Shown: in pieces, positions 7,224 through 13,089 of the stretch | How the letters are laid out: every line of letters begins with the position of its first letter | Position numbering within the stretch: position 1 is the first letter of the stretch | Assembly (NCBI GenBank): GCA_023419175.1 | Contig: JAEZYG010000020.1 | Location: 1-16,581, forward strand | DNA: 16,581 nucleotides | Reading direction: 5' to 3' | Origin: Actinomycetes bacterium | GTDB lineage: Bacteria > Actinomycetota > Actinomycetes > Propionibacteriales > Propionibacteriaceae | Translations under genes and position numbers: made by a program | Notes under the pieces: model-generated | Database searches by the model: none | Told to the model about the DNA's origin: nothing | Seen by the model: the letters and a program-made list of their open reading frames with translations, nothing else

Positions 7224-7910
7224 TTAGGCGGTTCCGTAGACGCCACGTGCCTGGTCTCTGACCAGATTTCCCTGATCGAGCTCGATGACGCGTTTGCGCA
7301 TTTCGTTGACGATCGTCTCATCATGGGTCGCCATGATGACGGTGGTATCGCGTTTGTTGATCCGATCGAGCAATTTCATGATTCCCACACTCGTATGGGG
7401 ATCGAGATTGCCCGTGGGCTCATCTGCAATCAGAATTTTGGGACGGTTAACGATTGCTCGCGCGATGGCGACCCTTTGTTGTTCGCCACCGGACAACTCT
7501 TCGGGAAGACGATCTTCCTTGCCTAAGAGGCCTACCAATTCAATCATTTCAGGAACAACCTGCTTGATCTGCGAGGTCGGTTTTCCGATGACTTGAAGTC
7601 CGAAAGCGATATTTTCGAAGACGGTTTTACCCGGTAGGAGCCGAAAATCTTGGAAGACAGTTCCGATCTGACGGCGCAATGCGGGCACTTTCCATTGGCG
7701 TAAGCGCCCAAGATCCTTTCCAAGAACAAAGATTTTGCCCGATGTCGGTCGGAATTCTCTGAGGATCATCCGCTGAAAAGTCGATTTTCCTGAGCCCGAT
7801 TTACCAACGAGAAAGACGAATTCCCCTTTCTCGATTTGCACGTTGATATGTCTCAACGCCGGTTTAGTCTGTCCCGGATAGATCTTCGACACGTCTTCAA
7901 ATGTGATCAC
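7224..7910 (-). CDS. ftsE: Cell division ATP-binding protein FtsE
   Basis: ATPase of the FtsEX complex at the septum. Numbering from the GTG chosen here, about 228 residues: Walker A GKSGSGKS (about 36-43), Q-loop VFQDFRLL (about 85-92), ABC signature LSGGEQQR (about 139-146), Walker B ILIADEPTGNLD (about 159-170) with catalytic Glu, and the H-loop His in MATHDE (about 196). FtsE-typical ILREFRPTSG follows Walker A. Start choice: the longer reading from ATG 7937 has no ribosome site. The GTG at 7908-7910 has AAGGA six bases upstream and gives MITFEDVSKIYPGQT, the normal family N-terminus. It is the first gene of ftsE-ftsX-M23. Confidence 0.95.
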   Translation of the reverse strand: MITFEDVSKIYPGQTKPALRHINVQIEKGEFVFLVGKSGSGKSTFQRMILREFRPTSGKIFVLGKDLGRLRQWKVPALRRQIGTVFQDFRLLPGKTVFENIAFGLQVIGKPTSQIKQVVPEMIELVGLLGKEDRLPEELSGGEQQRVAIARAIVNRPKILIADEPTGNLDPHTSVGIMKLLDRINKRDTTVIMATHDETIVNEMRKRVIELDQGNLVRDQARGVYGTA

Positions 7911-7995
7911 GCGCTGTCCTTCATCGCTTGTCGTCATGGGAAGGCCTGGTCTGCTCGCCGCTATGCGGATCGAGACAGGCTAACGCCGAGCGATA

Positions 7996-8010
7996 TCTGA
8001 ATAATTCAGA
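7996..8010. promoter_or_regulatory. Perfect 15-base palindrome upstream of ftsE
   Basis: TCTGAAT-A-ATTCAGA, a 7+1+7 inverted repeat, lies 86 bases upstream of the ftsE start and 75 bases after the prfB stop. It is AT-rich and short, of a size bound by dimeric repressors, and overlaps the part of the gap where a minus-strand ftsE promoter would be expected. Function is inferred from symmetry and position only. Confidence 0.35.
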
Positions 8011-8037
8011 CGCCCGTCGCTACGCTACAACGCGTCA

Positions 8038-8057
8038 GCCTCATCACCAAATGAGGC
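8038..8057 (-). terminator. Possible hairpin downstream of prfB
   Basis: GCCTCAT (8038-8044) and ATGAGGC (8051-8057) form a 7-base-pair stem with a 6-base loop, 27 bases past the prfB stop. No T-run follows on the minus strand, so this would be a weak or U-less terminator; it could also be an mRNA-stabilising stem. Confidence 0.4.
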
Positions 8058-8084
8058 GCGCATAATGCTAAAACTCTTAGCTTT

Positions 8085-9197
8085 CTATGCGTTTTCAGAT
8101 TGGGTGGTCTTGCGCCAACGAATACCTTCGTCAATAAATGCGTCGATATCCCCATCAAAAACGGCATCGATATTGCCCGTCTCATAATTCGTCCGCAGAT
8201 CTTTAACCATCTGATAGGGATGCATGACATAGCTGCGCATCTGAGAACCCCACGAATTGCCTTCAGATTTCAAGGCATTCATCTTGGCCTCACGTTCCTG
8301 ACGAGCTCTTTCTAACAGACGAGCTTGGAGAACTCGTAAAGCGGCCGCCTTATTTTGAATCTGGGATTTCTCATTTTGACAGCTCACTACCAACCCTGTG
8401 GGCAGATGGGTGATACGCACCGCCGAATCGGTCGTATTGACCGACTGGCCACCTGGACCAGAGCTACGGAATACGTCGACGCGGATATCGCTTTCCGGAA
8501 TATCGATATGGTCAGTCGCTTCGACGACGGGAAGGACTTCTACACCGGCGAATCCAGTCTGTCGCCGTCCTTGATTATCGAAAGGCGAGATGCGTACCAA
8601 ACGATGAGTCCCCTGTTCAACGGAGAGGGTGCCGTAAGCATAGGGGAATTTCACAGCGAAGGTGGCCGACTTGATACCGGCTTCTTCCGCATAGGAAATA
8701 TCATAGATTTCATAGGAATAGCCATGACGTTCCGCCCAGCGCTGATACATGCGCATGAGCATCGAGGCGAAATCGGCAGCATCCACACCTCCGGCTTCGG
8801 AACGGATCGTAACCAAGGCATCTCGTTCGTCATATTCCCCAGAAAGCAAGGTACGGATTTCCAAGGACTCAATATCTGCACGCAGATCATGCAGATCACC
8901 TTTCGCCTCATCTAGGACGGATGGATCGGATTCCTCGGCGGCCAGTTCGATGAGCACTTGAACATCGTCAAGTCGTTGACGCAAATTCTCTAAGCGCTCC
9001 ACTTCGGATTGAAGACGCGATAACTTACTTGTGACTTTTTGAGCGTTTTCCTGATCGTTCCACAGATCGGGAGCGGAGGCTTCAACCTCCAACTTAGCGA
9101 TTTCAGCTTTCTTCGCTTCAGGGTCGATAACTTTTTCAATCGAGGTCAAAGAGCGATTGAGCGTTTCGATGATATCGGTCAGATCTGCTTCAGCCAC
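8085..9197 (-). CDS. prfB: Peptide chain release factor 2
   Basis: Reads UGA and UAA stop codons and releases the finished protein. From the GTG chosen here it has 370 residues, the usual actinobacterial length. The PCRF domain with an N-terminal helical bundle is followed by the stop-reading SPF tripeptide (about 204-206, in RISPFDNQG) and the catalytic GGQ (about 249-251, in SSGPGGQSVNTT). The frame is continuous, with no in-frame TGA near codon 25, so the autoregulatory +1 frameshift of many bacteria is absent, as expected for Actinobacteria. Start choice is open. The longest frame begins at TTG 9219-9221 without a ribosome site. GTG 9195-9197 gives VAEADLTDIIETLN, which aligns with the mycobacterial N-terminus, and a TAAACT eight bases before it could permit a leaderless start. 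Confidence 0.95.
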   Translation of the reverse strand: MAEADLTDIIETLNRSLTSIEKVIDPEAKKAEIAKLEVEASAPDLWNDQENAQKVTSKLSRLQSEVERLENLRQRLDDVQVLIELAAEESDPSVLDEAKGDLHDLRADIESLEIRTLLSGEYDERDALVTIRSEAGGVDAADFASMLMRMYQRWAERHGYSYEIYDISYAEEAGIKSATFAVKFPYAYGTLSVEQGTHRLVRISPFDNQGRRQTGFAGVEVLPVVEATDHIDIPESDIRVDVFRSSGPGGQSVNTTDSAVRITHLPTGLVVSCQNEKSQIQNKAAALRVLQARLLERARQEREAKMNALKSEGNSWGSQMRSYVMHPYQMVKDLRTNYETGNIDAVFDGDIDAFIDEGIRWRKTTQSENA

Positions 9198-9289
9198 AGT
9201 TCCAAAGTTTAGCGTGCTCAAGCGTGAAGCGCTCGTCTCAAAAGGTCAGACATGAGAAGATGGGGGTATCTACGATGCGAGGAGGAGAT

Positions 9290-9757
9290 ATGGGAGTGAT
9301 TAAAGATCAGCTTCGCGCCGATCTGACAGCGGCGATGAAAAATCGCGACGAATTTGCCAAGTCCACATTGCGTATGGCTCTTGCCGCAATCCAATATGCT
9401 GAGGTCGCTGGCGATGAGGCATGTGAATTGAGCGAGGCGGACGAGATCAAGCTCTTAGCGAAAGAGGCGAAGAATCGAGAAGAAACTGCCGCCACCTATG
9501 CCGAGGCAGGACGTGAGGAGCTGGCAGATAAAGAGAGTAAAGAGGCAGCTTTCTTGCGCCGCTATCTCCCCCAACCCCTCAGCGAAGAAGAGTTGGGTGC
9601 GATCGTAAAGACAGAGATTGAAGCGATGAGTCTCTCCCTTGGCGATAAGCCATCTATGAAGAATATGGGAGCTATCGTAAAGGCGGTCAACGCTAAGACC
9701 GCTGGTCGAGCCGACGGAAAAACAGTCGCCCAGATGGTACGTGCTCATCTGGACTAA
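9290..9757 (+). CDS. GatB/YqeY domain protein
   Basis: Small helical protein of the YqeY family, related to the tail domain of GatB, the tRNA-dependent amidotransferase subunit. A tRNA-related role is presumed from that homology but not established. 155 residues, normal length. Landmarks are KDQLRADLTAAMKNRD at the N-terminus, KEAKNREETAATYAEAGREELADKE in the middle, then FLRRYLPQPLSEEEL and the C-terminal GRADGKTVAQMVRAHL. The ATG at 9290 has AGGAGG five bases upstream. An in-frame GTG at 9224 would add 22 poorly conserved residues and collide with the prfB 5' region, so it was not used. Divergent from prfB, followed by its own terminator. Confidence 0.93.
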   Translation: MGVIKDQLRADLTAAMKNRDEFAKSTLRMALAAIQYAEVAGDEACELSEADEIKLLAKEAKNREETAATYAEAGREELADKESKEAAFLRRYLPQPLSEEELGAIVKTEIEAMSLSLGDKPSMKNMGAIVKAVNAKTAGRADGKTVAQMVRAHLD

Positions 9758-9768
9758 AGAGCACTCAG

Positions 9769-9800
9769 ATAAGCCGTCACGATATGTGGCGGCTTATTGC
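9769..9800 (+). terminator. Hairpin terminator after the yqeY-family gene
   Basis: ATAAGCCGTCAC (9769-9780) pairs with GTGGCGGCTTAT (9786-9797) over 12 positions with one G-T pair, around a 5-base loop, starting eleven bases past the stop codon. Only a short mixed T tract follows. Confidence 0.75.
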
Positions 9801-10013
9801 ATATTCCGCCTCTCCCCTTCCCTCCCGACAGATCGCCTTCTTTTCTTCTCAGAGAATCCACGTGAACGGATTCATAGCTCAAGCGCTCTCCACAAGAGCT
9901 AATAGATAGTGAAATATTTTCTTTTCCCTAAGAAAACAGACATCAGACAAATTCTTCTCGGCGATGATTATACAGATCTTCAAAGATTTTAGGAATAATT
10001 CCAGAAAAAAATA

Positions 10014-10062
10014 GTGTCCATTTTCTTTACAGGTGTTGTCCGAAAAGAAAAAGTGTTGTCCG
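10014..10062. repeat. Phased direct repeats GTGTTGTCCG with a degenerate third copy
   Basis: Two identical 10-base copies of GTGTTGTCCG occur at 10033-10042 and 10053-10062, exactly 20 bases apart (about two helical turns). A shorter relative, GTGTCC, lies at 10014-10019. The spacers are A/G- or T-rich. The array ends about 40 bases before the candidate -35 element of the gene at 10146. A regulator binding on one DNA face is one reading; the other is terminal repeats of a vanished insertion sequence. Confidence 0.6.
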
Positions 10063-10100
10063 TTTTTCCGATTCCCTTCCCAAAGACCCCCTTAATGCGG

Positions 10101-10131
10101 TTGAGTAGTTCCATAACATCCCCCGAATAAT
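10101..10131 (+). promoter_or_regulatory. Candidate promoter of the HTH/prepilin peptidase pair
   Basis: TTGAGT (10101-10106, 4 of 6 to TTGACA) is followed after 19 bases by AATAAT (10126-10131, 5 of 6 to TATAAT). The spacing is long. A start near 10138 would leave only a very short leader before ATG 10146 and would remove part of the GGAG ribosome site, so an upstream start is also possible. Confidence 0.3.
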
Positions 10132-10145
10132 TAATGGAGTAGACG

Positions 10146-10667
10146 ATGGACTTCTCAGACCCTCGCATATCGCAGTCCAATGAGCACAATCCTCCTGCTT
10201 CCCGCTCATATCGACGTCGCACGAGTCGGCCTTCCCATTTCGTTGACGCTGCACCTTTCCGGGCATGGTTGTGCTATATCATCGACAGCACTCATCTGCC
10301 GTGGAGAGCTGTTGCTCTCATAGCTCAGGTTCCACCGACAGTCATCTACACTCTTCTCTTTGGACGATACGGTCAACATCTATCGACAATTCGCCGTCAA
10401 GATGCTGAAGCATTGTTATCGATTACCTTTAGTCGAATTGACGAGATTTCCAGCACCGACATCGACGTCGATCTCGTCCGCCCCTATCTGTTTTCTTTGA
10501 TGTCACATAAACACGGCATCAGCAAAATAGCTTCTTATCTCAATACTACTATGCATAGAGCAGCCGATATTCTCGACAAAGAGGTTGACCACTGCCCATT
10601 GGTTTTCCTCTATCGGGCACAAGCAGCCTGTCAAGCATTTGAGCTTGCACCTGTGGAGCTGGTGTGA
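10146..10667 (+). CDS. Predicted helix-turn-helix protein, function unknown
   Basis: 173 residues, not recognised as a named family. After a basic, disordered-looking N-terminus (about 1-32, SYRRRTSRPS) comes a segment (about 38-94) reading FRAWLCYII..THLPWRAVALIAQVPPTVIYTLLFGR....STIRRQDAEALLSI. This has the pattern of an actinobacterial HTH: a helix, the LPWRAVALIAQVPPTVIYTLL two-helix turn, and a final ALL helix. A second, weaker helical repeat (about 112-150, RPYLFSLMSHKHGISKIASYLNTTMHRAADIL) also resembles an HTH. There is no signal peptide or membrane segment. ATG 10146 has GGAG eight bases upstream. The stop overlaps the start of the prepilin peptidase gene, so the two are co-translated. 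DNA binding is inferred. Confidence 0.7.
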   Translation: MDFSDPRISQSNEHNPPASRSYRRRTSRPSHFVDAAPFRAWLCYIIDSTHLPWRAVALIAQVPPTVIYTLLFGRYGQHLSTIRRQDAEALLSITFSRIDEISSTDIDVDLVRPYLFSLMSHKHGISKIASYLNTTMHRAADILDKEVDHCPLVFLYRAQAACQAFELAPVELV

Positions 10668-11359
10668 TGATCCTTTATCTGCTCGCTAATAGCTGCAGCT
10701 TAATTTGTCTTTTTCTTCAGCTCCTCATCGTTTTCACTCATCCTGAACCCGCCGATAAGGAGCCGTGGAAAAAGAGTTACCGCTCCCTTATCACCACGCG
10801 CTCTATCATCGGATTAGCTCTATCGTCTGTGGGAATAACATCTACGTATTGTTATTTTTCACAAATCAGACATATAGATTATCCACTTCTCAGCGTATTG
10901 AATGTATCTATCTGGGCCTCAGCAGGACTCGTCCTCGTCTGGGTAGATGCGATGACGACCTGGCTTCCGATTGGCTGCAATTACTTTCTTGCCGCTCTTT
11001 TGATCTGCTTATCCTTCGCATATTGGATTTACAATCCAGATATCTACAAGCACTTGCGATGGGCTTTGAATGGCAGCTTGGGAATGGGAATCTTATTCTT
11101 CCTGATCTGGTGGATAAGCCACTCGTTTGGATTTGGAGATGTTCGCCTGGCCGTTCTTACCGGCTGGGTGGGAGGGATGCTTTTAGCCCACAGTATCGTT
11201 TTCGTCATGCTCGCCTCGACGAGCGCAGCGGCTATCTACGGATTAGCCACTCAATGGTATCGCCGCTCTCACCCACATCCTTTAGGCAACTCTTTCCCCT
11301 ATGGTCCTGGATTGTGGAGCGGACCACTATTAGTTTTATCCCTTCCCCTGCATCTCTAA
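10667..11359 (+). CDS. Prepilin peptidase (type IV leader peptidase, A24 family)
   Basis: Polytopic membrane aspartyl protease that trims class III signal peptides of pilins or pilin-like proteins. About 230 residues, roughly six to seven hydrophobic segments. The two catalytic aspartates are visible: Asp94 in VWVDAMTTWLP and Asp158 in GFGDVRLA (the GxGD motif); the C-terminal PYGPGLWSGPLLVL matches the family's closing PxGPxL block. The cysteine-rich methyltransferase domain of full-size PilD is absent, so this is a minimal peptidase. ATG 10667 forms a TGATG overlap with the preceding stop and has GGAG eight bases upstream; GTG 10664 is an alternative. The last 24 bases overlap the end of trpD on the other strand. 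No pilin, pilus ATPase or tad gene is in the window, so its substrate is encoded elsewhere. Confidence 0.88.
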   Translation: MILYLLANSCSLICLFLQLLIVFTHPEPADKEPWKKSYRSLITTRSIIGLALSSVGITSTYCYFSQIRHIDYPLLSVLNVSIWASAGLVLVWVDAMTTWLPIGCNYFLAALLICLSFAYWIYNPDIYKHLRWALNGSLGMGILFFLIWWISHSFGFGDVRLAVLTGWVGGMLLAHSIVFVMLASTSAAAIYGLATQWYRRSHPHPLGNSFPYGPGLWSGPLLVLSLPLHL

Positions 11360-12412
11360 TTCGGAACATGACTGCCTCCATCTTTCCAAGAGAAGAGCTG
11401 CCTTATGAGTCGATAAAGCCTCACAGGCATCTTGATAGGGTTCAGCCAGCTGATCGTGGATATCCTTTTCCATATCGATACCCCGATAGGCGCACAGAGC
11501 AGCAGCCGCATTCAACGCCACGATATCGCGGATCGGACCGCATGCACCGTCAAGAAGATCCTTAACAATCTTCGCATTGAGCTGAGCATCTCCACCTCGG
11601 ATATCATCCACCGATGCTCGCCGAATTCCCAGACGCTGAGGATCGCATTGAGCGCGCTTTATCTGTCCTTCGCAGATCATCCAGATTGATGATGTCGACG
11701 TTGTCGTCAACTCATCGAGTCCATCCATTCCGCAAAAAACCAATCCTCGATCGCCACGATAAGCGATCACCTGAGCAATCAGTTGAGCCATACGTTCATC
11801 GATCACCCCGATAGCTTGAGCGCGTGGACGAGCGGGGTTGACCAAAGGGCCTAGAAAATTGAATGTTGTTGAAATCCCCAGATCCTTTCGAGCTGGGGCT
11901 GCATGACGCAAAGAAGAGTGATATTCAGGAGCAAAGAGAAAAACCAGCGAACATCTATCGAATATCGTCTGCTGAGCCTCAGGAGAAATGCTCAATGCGA
12001 TTCCCAAAGCCTCAAGACAATCCGCTGTTCCGCATGCTGAACTCGCCGCCCTATTGCCGTGTTTAATCACCTTCGCTCCAGCCGAGGCGACAACGATAGC
12101 GGCCATCGTCGAGATATTGACTGTCCGAGCTCTATCTCCCCCAGTTCCAACGATATCAACCGCTTCTCGCGGGAGATCAATCGGACGAGCCTTTGCCAAC
12201 ATGACATCGCTCATCGCCTTGATCTCTTCAACACTTTCACCTTTGGAACGCAAGGCGACAACGAAACCTGCGATCTGGGCGCTCGAAGCATTTCCCTCCA
12301 AGATCTGTTCAAGAGCCCATGAGGCCATGTCATAGTTCAGATCTTTTGACGCAATGAGCCTCGATAGAACCTCAGACCACGTGAAGTCCTTAGGATCTTC
12401 CTGTGATGTCAT
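11336..12412 (-). CDS. trpD: Anthranilate phosphoribosyltransferase
   Basis: Second step of tryptophan synthesis: transfers phosphoribose from PRPP to anthranilate. 358 residues. An N-terminal helical domain begins TWSEVLSRLI. The PRPP loop is GTGGD (89-93), followed by NIST (99-102), KHGNRAASSACGTADCLEALG (about 117-137), Arg175 in HAAPARKDLG for anthranilate binding, FNFLGPLVNPAR (about 185-195) and the metal-binding DGLDEL (230-235). All catalytic motifs are present. It follows the receiver-like gene by 36 bases on the same strand. It is isolated from other trp genes, as is common in Actinobacteria. Its 3' end overlaps the convergent prepilin peptidase gene by 24 bases. The ribosome site is weak. 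Confidence 0.95.
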   Translation of the reverse strand: MTSQEDPKDFTWSEVLSRLIASKDLNYDMASWALEQILEGNASSAQIAGFVVALRSKGESVEEIKAMSDVMLAKARPIDLPREAVDIVGTGGDRARTVNISTMAAIVVASAGAKVIKHGNRAASSACGTADCLEALGIALSISPEAQQTIFDRCSLVFLFAPEYHSSLRHAAPARKDLGISTTFNFLGPLVNPARPRAQAIGVIDERMAQLIAQVIAYRGDRGLVFCGMDGLDELTTTSTSSIWMICEGQIKRAQCDPQRLGIRRASVDDIRGGDAQLNAKIVKDLLDGACGPIRDIVALNAAAALCAYRGIDMEKDIHDQLAEPYQDACEALSTHKAALLLERWRQSCSELEMQGKG

Positions 12413-12448
12413 ATCATTCCATGGTCATCCGCGCAGATAAGGCGAATA

Positions 12449-12931
12449 TCACCCGTTCAAACCGTGCCGGCTTCCCACCCCAGGGGCGACGTAGTCGATA
12501 TGAAGCGGACCTTTGAGACCATCACGGCGACGACGAATAGCTTCAGCAAGATCGTTGGGTAAACGGATCGGATCAACAGGATAGGCCGATATCTGCTCAG
12601 CTCCAGACCAGGCAGCCAGCCAAGCATCTGCACTGCGAGCGATCAGCAAGACCACTGGAGGAGCATCAGGGATCTCATCGCGGATTTGCTTGACCAATCC
12701 CATACCTCCAGGCACCGCTTCTCCATCGAATACGGCTCCATCGAAGTGACGTGTGCTGAGCTCTTTCACAGCCGCCGCATAGGTCGCCAGCTCATAGATC
12801 TCGATCGGGGGCAGATCGGAAGCGATCTTACGTCCGAGAGCCAATCGGATCTGTTCACGCACAGTCCGATCGTCTGAATAGACAGCGATCTGAAGGGCTT
12901 GCGTTCCATCAGCGGGCAAAGAATCAGACAT
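12449..12931 (-). CDS. Receiver-like (pseudo-response-regulator) protein linked to trpD
   Basis: 160 residues: a single receiver-like domain (about 13-140), no output domain, then a Gly/His-containing tail. It starts with the beta-strand QIAVYSDDR, so the acidic pair D20/D21 is kept. It has Asp69 in AVFDGEAVPGGMG at the phospho-acceptor place. The conserved Thr/Ser is Ile97 (LLIARS) and the conserved Lys of the KP motif is Val119 (YPVDP), so normal phosphorylation chemistry is doubtful. Proteins of this kind next to trpD are a recurrent actinobacterial pattern known to me, with no assigned function. Start choice: ATG 12929-12931 with AAGGA nine bases upstream; the frame stays open to 13060, but the extra 43 residues look unlike a domain and overlap the divergent regulatory region. 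Confidence 0.8.
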   Translation of the reverse strand: MSDSLPADGTQALQIAVYSDDRTVREQIRLALGRKIASDLPPIEIYELATYAAAVKELSTRHFDGAVFDGEAVPGGMGLVKQIRDEIPDAPPVVLLIARSADAWLAAWSGAEQISAYPVDPIRLPNDLAEAIRRRRDGLKGPLHIDYVAPGVGSRHGLNG

Positions 12932-12955
12932 AGATTGCATCCTTACCATCTCCAT

Positions 12956-12971
12956 CATGCGTCCACGCATG
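12956..12971. promoter_or_regulatory. Perfect 16-base palindrome between the trpD group and guaB1
   Basis: CATGCGT-CC-ACGCATG is a 7+2+7 inverted repeat 25 bases upstream of the receiver-like gene. The 10-base half ATGCGTCCAC (12957-12966) reappears inverted as GTGGACGCAT at 13044-13053, close to the guaB1 start. Two related sites in a divergent gap suggest an operator pair, but no regulator is known. Confidence 0.4.
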
Positions 12972-13089
12972 AGATATCGGTCATCTGCGATCGTAGCGGT
13001 TTGTCCAGATGGTTTCCATCCCTGAGCCTGAAGTGTTCTTTTCGTGGACGCATTTCGCATGGGACATCAAAGCAAGAGAGAATAGGAAC

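Larger units (their letters stand above)
9801..10145. other. AT-rich non-coding stretch upstream of the HTH/prepilin peptidase pair
   Basis: No supportable gene lies in these 345 bases. The first third is pyrimidine-rich. The middle is AT-rich with several A and T runs (about 9910-10020). It then carries direct repeats of GTGTTGTCCG and a candidate promoter, listed separately. Two short minus-strand open frames that cross into the following gene show no family features. The stretch could be a regulatory region, or the footprint of a lost element. Confidence 0.6.

Noticed and set aside
8355..8915. A 186-codon open frame opposite prfB
   Set aside because: Antisense to the conserved SPF/GGQ region; no ribosome site or family features.
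9120..9221. Programmed +1 frameshift in prfB
   Set aside because: The reading frame is continuous from the start through the helical domain with no in-frame TGA or slippery CTT TGA site.
9801..10145. Insertion-sequence remnant
   Set aside because: The GTGTTGTCCG copies are direct, not inverted, no target duplication was seen, and no transposase fragment is recognisable; kept only as an alternative explanation.
9989..10266. Two short minus-strand open frames across the repeat region and the HTH gene start
   Set aside because: No motif, no good ribosome site, and they share coding space with the better-supported plus-strand gene. A transposase remnant was considered, but no DDE or HTH signature is visible.
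10765..11565. A 266-codon plus-strand frame overlapping the prepilin peptidase and trpD
   Set aside because: It is in another frame of the peptidase, is rich in Arg and Ser as out-of-frame readings are, and runs on into the antisense of trpD.
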